Shown here: positions 27,230 through 36,645 of the stretch, one piece after another
Layout of the letters: each line of letters opens with the position of its first letter
Position numbering within the stretch: the first letter of the stretch is position 1
Source: Microglena sp. YARC
Lineage: Eukaryota; Chlorophyta; Chlorophyceae; Chlamydomonadales; Chlamydomonadaceae
Direction of reading: 5' to 3'
DNA length: 64,000 bases
Assembly (NCBI GenBank): GCA_022414725.1
Contig: CM039462.1
Span: forward strand, 33,037,828-33,101,827
Translations under genes and position numbers: made by a program
Notes under the pieces: model-generated
Database searches by the model: none
What the model saw: only the letters and a program-made list of their open reading frames with translations
Told to the model about the DNA's origin: nothing

Positions 27230-27700
27230 TTTTTAGAAAACCGCCGCCGCAGCCTCCTTGGTGTCTTGTGGAAACAGATGGACGAATGGGGGGGGCATGC
27301 GCAAGCCGCCGTGGCACATGCGGTCTCTTGTGTCCTCCTATACATTCGACAGTGTTCTCCGTCTGTCGCATCCCCCCGTCCGTACATTCATGACACACGT
27401 AATCTGTCCGTATTTTGCGTTTCTTACACTCGTTTGTTTGAGGCGCACACGAACCCCTTGTCGTCGACTAAATCCTCATGATACGCGCGTCCCAACCAAC
27501 TCTCTATCAATGCGTAATCCAATGCGTAATCCAATGCGTAATGTTTTCGCGCGCCTCGAATCTTCCCACGAGTCCTCAACTGAATTCCCATGCCCCACTC
27601 CGTGTGTCCCGCGATTCATCTTTCATACTCCCGACATAGTTGTCAAGCAGAAGTCTGCTTGAGACGACACGTGTCCCCATGCGCCTCGAAAAATACGAAC
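27230..27700. repeat. Dispersed repeats and hairpin module, copy 3
   Basis: Proline-codon repeats (AAACCGCCGCCGCAGCC), a (CAATGCGTAATC)n stretch at 27,506-27,540, then CCCAC-TCC-GTGTG and hairpin TCAAGCAG-AAGT-CTGCTTGA (27,643-27,662). Upstream of the replication gene start; no gene. Confidence 0.65.
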
Positions 27701-27761
27701 CCTGTCCACGCCACACCCAGGCCAAGCCACACACACCCCAGCCATGTCAATCTTAACCAAG

Positions 27762-27822
27762 TTCCGAAGTTCCGAAGTTCCGAAGTTCCGAAGTTCCGAA
27801 GTTCCGAAGTTCCGAAGTTCTC
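27762..27822. repeat. (GTTCCGAA)n 8-bp microsatellite
   Basis: About seven perfect direct copies of the octamer. Near 27,838-28,000 it abuts a second tandem repeat (~59 bp x 3, CATCCAGCGAACTCCGAAAG core). Confidence 0.9.
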
Positions 27823-27837
27823 CAATTCTTCTCTCAC

Positions 27838-28000
27838 GAACTCAGTGTGTATCCAGCGAACTCCGAAAGCTAATTCCTAGGGTGAACTCAGTGTGTTAGG
27901 GAGCATCCAGCGAACTCCGAAAGCTGATTCCGAGGGTGAACTCCGTGTGTTAGGGAGCATCCAGCGAACTCCGAAAGCTGATTCCGAGGGTGAGTTCAAT
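27838..28000. repeat. ~59-bp tandem repeat, three units
   Basis: Units share GAACTCAGTGTGT, ATCCAGCGAACTCCGAAAGC and TGATTCCGAGGGTG. Copies two and three are almost identical. Confidence 0.85.
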
Positions 28001-28021
28001 AGTAGGCAGTAATCGAGATCT

Positions 28022-28270
28022 ATTCATGGTTACTTTCATTGCTGCTAGTATTCGCGAGTCTTGCTAGCTGTATGTCTCCACCTGCGAAAGCATTATCCAG
28101 TCATGGTTACTTTCATTGCTGCTAGTATTTGCGAGGCTTGCTAGCTCTATGGCTCCACCTGCGATAGTCATGGTTACCTTCATTGCTGCTAGTGCTAGTA
28201 TTTTGCGAAGTTCGCGTTTGGATTGCGCTGGCTTTCTCTCTATGTCTCCTCCACCTGCGATAGCATGAGC
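28022..28270. repeat. ~70-bp tandem repeat, three units
   Basis: Units start CATGGTTACTTTCATTGCTG and end CTCCACCTGCGA(A/T)AG. The third is expanded with GTGCTAGTATTTTGCG. It lies just before the small gene at 28,307. Confidence 0.85.
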
Positions 28271-28306
28271 TGACCAACCATCCACCCATGTTCGCAGGCA
28301 CTTAAG

Positions 28307-28501
28307 ATGGCTATGATGAAGAAGGGGGCTATCAAGATTCAGCTCCGAACTTCCATGTGTATGCATTCCGAGTATGCAGGAAGTGTTCCGTACATCAAGA
28401 ATGGCATCTTTTGCATCATCGACGAGGAGGATGTTGGCGAGGATGTTGTCGACCGGGGAAGGTGTTCGACTGCGAGATTTGAAGCACTCTTCGTCTCCTG
28501 A
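28307..28501 (+). CDS. Hypothetical small protein, 64 aa
   Basis: ATG 28307 (context CTTAAGATG). Basic N-terminus (MAMMKKGAIKIQLRTSM), then YIKNGIFCIIDEEDVGEDVV, acidic. It is 21 bases upstream of the next gene on the same strand, which has a similar start context (ATTAAGATG). No family recognised. Confidence 0.5.
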   Translation: MAMMKKGAIKIQLRTSMCMHSEYAGSVPYIKNGIFCIIDEEDVGEDVVDRGRCSTARFEALFVS

Positions 28502-28522
28502 TTTTAGTGTCTAATCATTAAG

Positions 28523-28837
28523 ATGTTTGGTATGCCTATCCCTATGCTTGTGAATTGCAGGGATTGCCCTGCGAATGCAGTTGTGACAGTCGATCACTCG
28601 ACTACATTCGAATCATGTGACTGTGGTGTATGCCCACTTAGCATGGGGGGCGGGTGGGTCTGGACGTTAGTTGATGAGGTGGTGGGGGGTGAGATGGAGC
28701 TGTATGTATTGATTGAGATTAGCTATTGTAACCAGTTGAATCCGCCCACTATTCTCCCTGTCCCACTCCTTGCCTATGTTGTCAGCTGTACTACTAGGAA
28801 ACTTTATTGGCATCTGATTCAGATTCTTTTGAATTAA
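28523..28837 (+). CDS. Cys-rich small protein, 104 aa
   Basis: ATG 28523. The N-terminal half has CRDC and CDCGVC (~residues 12-15 and 32-37), a spacing that could bind one zinc. The C-terminal half is hydrophobic with aromatic residues (ELYVLIEISYCNQL). Probably one transcription unit with the preceding small gene. Function unknown. Confidence 0.5.
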   Translation: MFGMPIPMLVNCRDCPANAVVTVDHSTTFESCDCGVCPLSMGGGWVWTLVDEVVGGEMELYVLIEISYCNQLNPPTILPVPLLAYVVSCTTRKLYWHLIQILLN

Positions 28838-29090
28838 TTTTTTGCAATCTCAACGTTTTCCGGAGACTGACACTGTTTTACCTGAAATGTAACCAAAATG
28901 CGGCGTCGGCCTAACACATCCTGGGGTGTCTCACGGTTAAGTTTTTCCGGTAAATTACGCATCAATCAATCCCTATTTTCAACGTGTTCACATGAACACC
29001 TCTGAAAAGACCCCTTTGACCGAAAAAATTGTATGAAGAATTCTACCGGAGGCTCACAAAAAATGTGTTAGAATGTATAACCAAACCGAT
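28838..29090. other. Intergenic, one dispersed-repeat copy
   Basis: Contains TCAATCCCTATTTTCAACGTG and the GTGTTCACATGAACAC palindrome (~28,983-28,998), matching 16,615-16,650 and 16,722-16,755. Otherwise nothing seen. Confidence 0.6.
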
Positions 29091-29092
29091 CT

Positions 29093-29320
29093 ATGAACAA
29101 TAAGAATAAGAATAAGAATAAGACGAAGACGAACGACTCCGCTAAATGCAATGATGGTGTCACACGCGTTCTCTATAAGGGCGATAACGGCTCATTCTTC
29201 GTTAAAATGAAGGGTAATGACGATCGCATGATGTTCGTTCCGTTCACCAAACCAAAAAATGTAAAAATCAGAATGGAGGTTTTGGTTGGGGTATGTGCAA
29301 AGGAGAATCATGTAATGTAG
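29093..29320 (+). CDS. Small basic protein, 75 aa
   Basis: ATG 29093. It starts with a (Asn-Lys)n tract from an AATAAG microsatellite, then a compact basic domain (VTRVLYKGDNGSFFVKMKG ... MFVPFTK). The RVLYKG / FVKMKG / FVPF pattern resembles the basic domain at 15,402 (RTVYLVKG ... KYVPIG), so the two may be a small family of nucleic-acid-binding proteins. Inference only. Confidence 0.45.
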   Translation: MNNKNKNKNKTKTNDSAKCNDGVTRVLYKGDNGSFFVKMKGNDDRMMFVPFTKPKNVKIRMEVLVGVCAKENHVM

Positions 29321-29700
29321 CCAATGCCACACAAATTCGTCAGCAGCAGAAGCAGCCGCAGGAAAAAGTTTATCCGCCAATGAAATGGCCGACAATGACT
29401 GAGCAAATTAAATGGCCGAAAAATGAATATTAATGATGTAGCCAATGCCACAAATTCGTCAGCAGCAGCAGCATAAGCAGCAGAAGAAGCCGCAGGTAAA
29501 AAGTTTATTCCGCCAATGAAATGGCCAACCATGGATGGATGAGTGACGAGAATCCGCCACCACATCCGCGTGTCATGAATGGGTGTGTGGATGCGACAGT
29601 TTTCCCGCTGTTTGCTTTGGATTTTTAACACTATTTGCCAGGGTGGAGCGTGAAGAGGAGCGCGCCTGCAGCATCAACAACAGCCTTCCGACATCATGAT
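29321..29700. repeat. ~120-bp direct repeat pair and dispersed fragment
   Basis: GTAGCCAATGCCACA(CA)AATTCGTC and CCGCCAATGAAATGGCC occur twice (29,318-29,420 and 29,436-29,530). 29,545-29,620 matches the 12.2-kb element. No gene. Confidence 0.75.
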
Positions 29701-29787
29701 TATGCTCCGTTGACTGTAATCAAATCTTGAAAGCGATACATCGTTGTTTCAGGTGCACCCATGATGAAATAATCACATTCGTGTAAG

Positions 29788-30640
29788 TGATCATCCCAAT
29801 ACTGATAGTGAATACATGAGAATCTATGCAAAAGTTGGCTGTCCGCAAAAACATTTCTTGGGGTTGAATTTGTACGAGCAGATATCGCCAACAATCACCG
29901 TCTTCCCCATATCTTCAGGGAACTCCCTTTTAAATGTCATCCTACTCAGCTTCTTGATGGCAGATTTCATCCTAACAGGATCTGATGCATGCTTCCTGTA
30001 TATTTCGAGTGAAATCTGGGCGTCAATCACAGGAGAATGTGCCGCATCTTGAATCGTCGTACCAAGAAGACCATACGCCATCTTTCGTAGTGAAAAAAAG
30101 TTGTAATTCTTGTAACGATCGTTCCATGCCTTGAGCATGTCAGACAAATCGACAATGGATGCAAAGTGAATCCCTTCTTCCAGCTGCATCCATTTGACAT
30201 CTCCCTGTGGTCTGCATCCAACTATGATGCTTGTGCGAGGGCACAGAATCTGAATGACTGATTCCCGGACCTCCTCGAAAGGCTTTCCAGCAAGAATCTG
30301 CTCTCGCGTAACACCTGTCAGGGAAGTCATCGGATCGTAAATGTCATTAAACACAAATGACCTCGTTGAGCAGAAGCGTCCCGTCATCGTCAACAACCGC
30401 TACTTGGCATGGAGAGCGATCGTTGTGACCTCTCCCGGTGGCACATGCTTCAACATCAATGGAAATGTACCTTGAGTGTGCCATCTGTAATCTGTAAAGT
30501 CAGTTTCAGGTATCCATTTTGTTTACACTCGTTTTTCGACAGCCGCCTCCGCAAGCCTTAGTGCGGTGTGTCGTGTGGAGACAGATGGGAGTCTGCGCAA
30601 GCCACCGTGTCATGTGTGTGCGGTCTGTTGTCTGTCTGAT
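29788..30640. repeat. Duplicated exonuclease segment, copy 1
   Basis: The segment including the gene and ~150 bases of upstream DNA is repeated directly at 31,098-31,938. Copies share a GTTTACACTCG block, GACAGCCGCCTCCGCAAGCC and a GTGTGCGGTCTGTTGTCTG end. Confidence 0.85.
29824..30484 (-). CDS. DEDDh exonuclease, REXO4/ISG20-like, copy 1 (one frameshift)
   Basis: ATG 30484. Exo I motif YISIDVEAC with the first Asp and Glu; Exo II around IVGCRPQGDVKWMQL (Asp); Exo III HSPVIDAQISLEIYRKH, an H-x4-D arrangement. This is the full DEDDh set of 3'-5' exonucleases of the RNase T/REXO class. One extra base near 30,350 (CATTAAACAC, against CATTCACAC in copy 2) separates the first ~40 codons. The C-terminal CSYKFNPKKCFCGQ may bind zinc. 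Likely substrates are RNA or single-stranded DNA ends. Family call strong. Confidence 0.8.
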
Positions 30641-30700
30641 GGACAAGGAGCCCAACGCGATAATTATTTTTTTATATTTGAATTACTACACAGAATAATC

Positions 30701-30958
30701 ATGTCTTCACAAACTTCCACCGGGCCATTTTACTACGTTTTTGAATGCCAAAGCACCGGGTACAGAACTCGGGACTTTTCAAAAGTCATCCTTAATGAAA
30801 AAGGCCGGGAATTGGGTGCTAGGCAAAAGATTCACATTTTTCAAGTTTCGTGTAAGTCGAAGAAAGAAGTCTTCGTCTCAGAAGTCATTCGGGACAGGAA
30901 TTCCCGTGCTTCCCCCTTAATAAAACCAAAAGGGGTGTCCAAGCAGAATTCTGCTTGA
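30701..30958 (+). CDS. Hypothetical protein, 85 aa
   Basis: ATG 30701. Beta-rich start (TGPFYYVFECQSTGYRTRDF), then IHIFQVSCKSKKEVFVSEVI. The final residues and stop fall within hairpin CAAGCAG-AATT-CTGCTTG of the dispersed module. A decayed partial copy lies at ~32,745-32,905. Family unknown. Confidence 0.5.
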   Translation: MSSQTSTGPFYYVFECQSTGYRTRDFSKVILNEKGRELGARQKIHIFQVSCKSKKEVFVSEVIRDRNSRASPLIKPKGVSKQNSA

Positions 30959-31055
30959 TACCAGCATCTGAATTCCACTGCTCCGCTACGCGGTGCCCGC
31001 GACCCCCCTTCAGAAATTCCCATAGTATTGTCAAGCAGAAGCCTGCTTGAGACCA
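30939..31055 (+). repeat. Two-hairpin module, copy 4
   Basis: Hairpin CAAGCAG-AATT-CTGCTTG (30,940-30,957), hairpin CCGC-TAC-GCGG (30,983-30,993) and hairpin TCAAGCAG-AAGC-CTGCTTGA (31,031-31,050). It sits exactly at the 3' end of the preceding gene. Confidence 0.75.
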
Positions 31056-31120
31056 TACTGTTTCTTTAGAGGACCGGGCCACAGTGAATGCGGTTAAGTG
31101 ATCATCCCAATACTGAGAAT

Positions 31121-31778
31121 CTATGCAAAAGTTGGCTGTCCGCAAAAACATTTCTTGGGGTTGAATTTGTACGAGCAGATATCGCCAACAATTACGTCTT
31201 CCCCATATCTTCAGGGAACTCCCTTTTAAATGTCATCCTACTCAGCTTCTTGATTGCAGATTTCATCCTAACAGGATCTGACGCATGCTTCCTGTATATT
31301 TCGAGTGAAATCTGGGCGTCAATCACAGGAGAATGTGCCGCATCTTGAATCGTCGTACCAAGAAGACATACGCCATCTTTCGTAGTGAAAAAAGTTGTAA
31401 TTCTTGTAACGATCGTTCCATGCCTTGAGCATGTCAGACAAATCGACCATGGATGCAAAGTGAATCCCTTCTTCCAGCTGCATCCATTTTGACATCTCCC
31501 TGTGGTCGGCATCCAACTATGATGCTTGTGCGAGGGCACAGAATCTGAATGACTGATTCCCCGGACCTCCTCGAAAGGCTTTCCAGCAAGAATCTGCTCT
31601 CGCGTAACACTGTCAGGGAAGTCATCGGATCGTAAATGTCATTCACACAAATGACCTCGTTGAGCAGAAGCGTCCCGTCATCGTCAACAACCGCTACTTG
31701 GCATGGAGAGCGATCGTTGTGACCTCTCCCGGTGGCACATGCTTCAACATCAATGGAAATGTACCTTGAGTGTGCCAT
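31121..31778 (-). pseudogene. DEDDh exonuclease, copy 2 (several frameshifts)
   Basis: Direct duplicate of the gene at 29,824-30,484. The ATG (31778) and Exo I (SIDVEAC) are intact and the copy-1 shift is absent. Single-base differences occur at about six other places (for example ACACTGTCAGG for ACACCTGTCAGG, CCCCGGACC for CCCGGACC, AAGACATACG for AAGACCATACG). These destroy the frame several times. Confidence 0.8.
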
Positions 31779-31939
31779 CTGTAATCTGTAATGTCAGTTT
31801 CAGGTATCCATTTTGTTTACACTCGTTTTTTCGACAGCCGCCTCCGCAAGCCTTAGTGCGGTGTGTCGTGTGGAGACAGATGTGAGTCTGCGCAAGCCAC
31901 CGTGTCATGTGTGTGCGGTCTGTTGTCTGTCTGATGGCG

Positions 31940-32345
31940 CAAGCCGCCTGGGTGGCGTGTGTGAGAATGAATGGACGAACGTGGGGTCTGCGAAATCCGC
32001 CGTGGCGTATGGACAACACCACTACCCCCTTTTAATCAATCCCATCTGTTCACGTTGCGGGACAGCAGCTGAATTCCACTCCCACGTCCGTGGGACCCGC
32101 GATCCCCCTTCACAATCCAATAGAGTTGTCGAGCAGAAGCCTGCTTGAGACGACACGTGGTCTTCAGACCCCCTATAGTATGTGTGGGAGTGAGTCAGCA
32201 GCTCAATTCCATTGCCCCACTCCGTGGGGCCCGCGGTTTTCCCTTCACAATACCGATAGAGTTGTCAAGCAGGGTCCCCTCTGTGATGCAATGTGGTTGA
32301 TGCGTTCATCGTGTGTACAGGAATGTCCGTATATATTTAAATTAA
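31940..32345. repeat. Two-hairpin module, copies 5 and 6
   Basis: Bases 31,965-32,290 match 8,815-9,060. Hairpins: CCCACG-TC-CGTGGG (32,081-32,094), TCGAGCAG-AAGC-CTGCTTGA (32,129-32,148) and CCCCAC-TCC-GTGGGG (32,215-32,229). The last TCAAGCAG (~32,269) has lost its partner. Confidence 0.75.
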
Positions 32346-32347
32346 AC

Positions 32348-32645
32348 ATGCAAATTCAGCTGCCCGTCGTCGTATTACAAACAAGTGTCCCAAGCGACGA
32401 AGTAATCAACGTGGCATTTACAGAGTGGTCTACACGTGCATCCCCAATTCCTCGCCAATATGGATGTTTCAGATCGCGAGTCAGTCTGCAAACTTGTCAC
32501 TGCTACATTGAAAATGATGTTGGCAAACACAGTCACACCCATATGCGGTGTTTTCAGAAATCCGAGCATCACTACATACACCTGTTGTGAAAATCAAAAT
32601 CATTGTCCAACTCTCTCAGAATGCAGCCAATACAACTACTTGTAG
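32348..32645 (+). CDS. Uncertain small gene (two overlapping frames)
   Basis: ATG 32348 opens a frame of 81 codons (MQIQLPVVVLQTSVPSDEVI natural, the rest less so). A second frame to 32,645 gives FLANMDVSDRESVCKLVTAT. They may be one gene broken by a shift at ~32,440. No family seen. Confidence 0.3.
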
Positions 32646-32744
32646 CATGAACAAAGGGTGCTTTATTGAGGCCTCTGCCTGATGTAAGGAGTACTCGACA
32701 CCCGACGTGGTGAGATGACATTTTAAGAAATTTGGGCCAAATTC

Positions 32745-32905
32745 CTTAATGAAAAAAAGACAGGAATTCACATTTTCAAAAGATTCACATTTTTCAAGTT
32801 TCGTGTAAGTCGAAGAAAGAAAGAAGTCTTCATCGCAGAAGTCATTCGGGACAGGAATTCCAGCGATTCCCCTTCATAAAACCAAAAGAGTGTCCAAGCA
32901 GAAGT
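32745..32905 (+). pseudogene. Decayed copy of the 30,701 gene
   Basis: GATTCACATTTTTCAAGTTTCG, the AGTCGAAGAAAG block and GTCATTCGGGACAGGAATTCC match 30,828-30,905 with indels. The end runs into CCAAGCAGAAG, half of the second hairpin. Confidence 0.65.
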
Positions 32906-32921
32906 AGTAAAATCGCCTTCG

Positions 32922-33379
32922 CTTAGCGGATTCTTTCGCATCGCTTCGATATTGCGTCAAATGCTTTGGTCGCCTTGCCATATTTCACACCTTCCTTCGA
33001 GCAATTAACGGCACCGCACTCCGCGGAAAGTGCGTGTTTATCGAACGAGCTCATGGCGTTTTTTGTCATTCTTATTAAACTTCGCCATGAGTTCATAACG
33101 ACTAATACATTTGCTCTTGATACAAGATTCGAGGGGCTTTGAAGTTTTCTCAGCTACCTTACGCGCAGACGATAATTTATCGCTGCATTTTGTTACTTTT
33201 CTGCAACTCGATGCTTTCATGCGCAGCGCGTCTGCCCACTCGATCCATTCATCAAGCGTCCGTTCTTTTTTGTCAGAGAAACGGAGAGCCTCAATCTTCA
33301 TAAACGCGACGAACTCTTCGGACGTGTAAGAGTCGTCCTTCTTTCCGCTCGGGACGGGGACCTGTGTAGCAAACGACAT
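32922..33379 (-). CDS. Lys/Ser-rich helical protein (frameshift at an A6 run)
   Basis: ATG 33379 gives ~113 codons (EEFVAFMKIEALRFSDKKER; DEWIEWADALRMKAS; SRYELMAKFNKN). After a run of six A (~33,063-33,068) the natural continuation is in the next frame (MSSFDKHALSAECGAVNCSK ... AISKRCERIR), ending at 32,922. One A fewer would join them into ~150 residues. Charged, several Cys. Family unknown. Confidence 0.55.
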
Positions 33380-34230
33380 CAGCTCGACTCTTCGTTTCTT
33401 TTTTCGCTTGAGGTAGTTTTGCCACTCGTGGCATTTAATGAATGAATGAAAGTGTATATATTTTAAATTAAATCTATTGATTGAGATCGAGATCTATTGA
33501 TTGATGGAGTGTCTTTTTTGACGGAACCACCAAGGAAATTCTCCACCCTGCACTAACTGAAGCTCTTTTAGGGTCTATGTGGTACACCCGCGGGTCGATG
33601 AGCTCATACCGTTGGGGATGATAGGATAATATATACTATTACTAATTTATCTAAATAGGTATTACTAACCCTACTTCCCTACCGTTTGTTGTTAAGATGG
33701 GTCTTTTTGAATTTGTATACGGAACCGCCAAGCCGCCGCTGGGTTGTTGCTTGGTTGATGGTTCCACATGGGATCAGAGAGTGAGTCAGCAGCTCAATTC
33801 CACTGTCCCGCTCTGCGGGACCCGCGATCCCCCTTCAGAATTCCCCATAGTGTGTTAAGCAGAAGCCTGCTCGAGACCATGCGCGGATTCTTTGGAGAAC
33901 CGGACCATAGTGAATGAGGTTGCGAAAACCGCGACACAATGCGCGGCTTCAATCAATCGAATACAAGTGGTCCGAGTGAGACTCGAAAAACGAGTGTAAA
34001 CCATGCAAAGTCTGTACATATGACGCATTACAAACTCGAATCTCTCTCTATCGAACTGCGACTCATTCGATGCGCCGAACGAAAAACCAGAATTTGCCCC
34101 CGTACAGACAGTTTTAGGATAGATCCGAATTAGATTTGTGTTAGATGTACATCGGATTTGTGTTAGATACGCGTCGGTATCACACCGTGCTCGACACCCG
34201 ACGCGGTGAGATGACCTTTTAGAAATTTGG
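33380..34230. other. Intergenic; last hairpin-module copy; end of virus-like part
   Basis: 33,780-33,880 is a module copy with hairpins CCCGC-TCT-GCGGG (33,807-33,819) and TTAAGCAG-AAGC-CTGCTCGA. 34,185-34,225 (CTCGACACCCGACGCGGTGAGATGACC) matches 32,692-32,720. After ~34,230 the composition changes abruptly. Confidence 0.6.
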
Positions 34231-36520
34231 GTCAAAATGTTTAGGGCTTGGGTTGATGTTTGGAGTTTGGGTCGATGTGGGTCGATTGCTCATGAGGCAT
34301 TGCCCGCCACTCATAGCTATGTGATTTGATGTGGTTTGGTGTCTGGAGTTTGAGTTGATGAGTTGTATTGGTGTGGGTTGGCGGGTTGCTGTTGTTTGAC
34401 TAGTTGATAATGAGCACACTACCTGAGGCATGGCTTGCCACATGTGAGGTTGGTGTGGGTAGTTATGGATTGGTGTGGGTTGGTTTTTGGCTGGTGTTTG
34501 GGGGTTGGCCTGATTTGGGTAGGTGTGATTTGCTGTTTCGGAGTTGGGCTGGCGTGGGTTGGTGATTTGGGGTTGGGTTGAGTTGGGTTGGTATGGGTTG
34601 GTATGCATTGGTGCTTGGGGAGGTGATTGAGGGGGGATGATGTGAGTTTGTGTGGGTTAGTGTTTGGGGGTCGGGTTGGTGTGGGTTTGGTGTGCGTTGG
34701 TGTTTGTTGGGATGTTGGTCTGGTGTGGGTTGGTGTTTGGGGGTTGGGTTGGTGTGGGTTGGTGAGGGTTGATGTTTGAGGTTTGGCTGAGTTGGGTTGG
34801 TATGGGTTGGTTCTTGGGGGTGGGGTTTGATGAGGGATGGTGTGGGTTGGTGTGATTTTGCTTTTGGGGGTTGGGTTGGTGTGGGTTTGGTGTGCGTTGG
34901 TGTTTGGGGGGTTCGCCTGAGGTGGGTTGGTGTGGGTTGATGTTTGGGGTTATACTGAAGTTGGGTTGGTATGGGTTGGTGCTTGGGGGTTGGGTTGGTG
35001 AGGGTTGGTGTGGGTTGGTGCGGATTTGTGTTTGGGGGTTGGGTTAGTGTGGGTTTGGTGTGCGGTGGTGTTTGGGGGTTCGCCTGAGGTGGGTTTGTGT
35101 GGGTTTGTGTCTGGGGGTTGGGTTGGTGAGGGTTGATGTGGGTTGGTGTGGGTCGGTGTTTGGGGGTCGGATTAATTTGGGTTTGGTATGCGTTGGTGTT
35201 TAAGGGTTTGACCGAGGTGGGTTGGTGTTTGAGGGTTCGTTTGTTGTGGATTGTTGTTTGGGGTTTGGGTTGTTGTGGGTTGTTGTTTGGGGGTTGGGTT
35301 GGTGAGGGTTGATGTGGGTTGGTGTGGGTTGGTGTGGGTTGGTGTTTGCGGATCAGATTGGTGTTGGTTAGGTGTGCGTTGGTGTTTGGGGGTTGGCCTG
35401 AGGTGGGTTGGTGTGGGTTGGTGTTAGGTGTTTGGGTGGTGTGGGTTGTTTTTTGGGGGTTGAAATGAGTTGGGTTGGTGTGGGTTGTTGTTTGGCGCTT
35501 TGGTTTGTGTGGGTTTGTGTTTGGGGTTTGTGTTTATGTGGGTTTGTGTTTGGAGGTTGGTTTATTTGAGTTGAGTTTGTGTTTGGAGGTTGGTCTGAGT
35601 TGGGTTGGCGTGGGTTGGTGTGGTTTAGTGTTTGGAGGATGGGTTGGTTTGGGTCAATTATTCATGAGTAGACTACCAAAGGCGTTGCCTTACACCTGTG
35701 AGGTTGGAGTGGGTTGGTGTGAATTGCCGTTTGGGGGTTGGGTTGATTTGGTTTGTGAGGCTTTTGTGTTTGGGGGGTTGCCTGAGGTGGGCTGGTGTGG
35801 GTTGGTGTTTGGGGTTGAGTTGGTGTGAGTTGGTGTTCGGGGTTTAGGTTGGTGTGGTTGTTATGCGTTGGCATTCAAGGGTTGGGTGGGTTTGGGTTTA
35901 ATGTGGGAGGGTGTGGGATGGTGTGGGCTGGTGTTCGAGGGTTGTGTTGGTGAGGGTTGGTGGGATGGTGTTGGTCATTCGCTCATGAGCACACTACTAG
36001 TGGCGTTGCTTGCCACCAATGTGGATTGGTGTGGGTTGGAAGGGTTGGTATTTGTGTGTTGGATTGAGGTGGGCTGTTGTTTGGGTTTGGGTTGGAGAGT
36101 TGGTGTTGGTTGATTGCTCATGAGCACACTGCCAAAGGCGTTGCCTGCCAACTGTGAGGTGGGTTGGTGTGGGTTAGTGTGGTTCGAGTTTGTTCAGTTT
36201 GTTCAGGTTGGTGCGGGTTGGTGTGGGTTGGTGTTTGGAGGTTGGGTTGGTGTGGGTCGATTGCCCATGAGTACTTTGCCAATGGCGTTACCTGCCTTAT
36301 GTGAGGTTGGTGATGATTGGTGTGGGCTGGTGCGGTTAGTGTGGGTTGTTTTCGGGGTTGGGTTGAGTTGGGTTGGTGGGTTAGTGTATAGGGGGTTGGG
36401 TTGAGTTGGGTTGGTGTAGGTTGGTGTTTCGGGTTGGCTTGAGTTGGGTTGAGTTGGGTTGATTGCTCATCAGCACACTGCCAGAGGCGTTGCCTGCCAC
36501 CTGTGAGGGGGGTGCATGTA
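34230..36520. repeat. GT-rich minisatellite (GGGTTGGTGT type) with embedded conserved block
   Basis: About 2.3 kb of degenerate TGGGTTGGTGTGGGTTGGTG / TTTGGGGGTT repeats. A ~44-bp non-GT block (CTCATGAGCACACTGCCAAA then GGCGTTGCCTGCCACC) recurs at about 34,288, 34,405, 35,662, 35,985, 36,117, 36,265 and 36,466. No gene; open frames are repeat translations. Confidence 0.9.
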
Positions 36521-36540
36521 GACAGGGTTTTTGTGCGTTC

Positions 36541-36574
36541 CCCCCCTCCCCCCCCCCCCCCCCCCCCCCCCCCC
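36541..36574 (+). repeat. Poly-C tract (~33 nt)
   Basis: A nearly pure C run (CCCCCC TCCC then ~25 C) at the right edge of the GT-rich minisatellite. The length is likely to be unreliable in any assembly. Confidence 0.9.
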
Positions 36575-36645
36575 GAATTAAACAACATTATAATTTGTGA
36601 AGAGGGATCATCCACACAAAATGTTCGCCTGTTAGTCAGTTATTT

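Noticed and set aside
27762..27822. Heat-shock-element array (TTCnnGAA)
   Set aside because: Spacing in GTTCCGAA repeats is TTC-C-GAA and GAA-G-TTC, not the two-base spacing of a heat-shock element.
34230..36520. Gly/Val/Leu-rich and Asn/Pro/Thr-rich open frames in the GT minisatellite
   Set aside because: Composition follows the repeat on both strands; no start context, splice pattern or domain.
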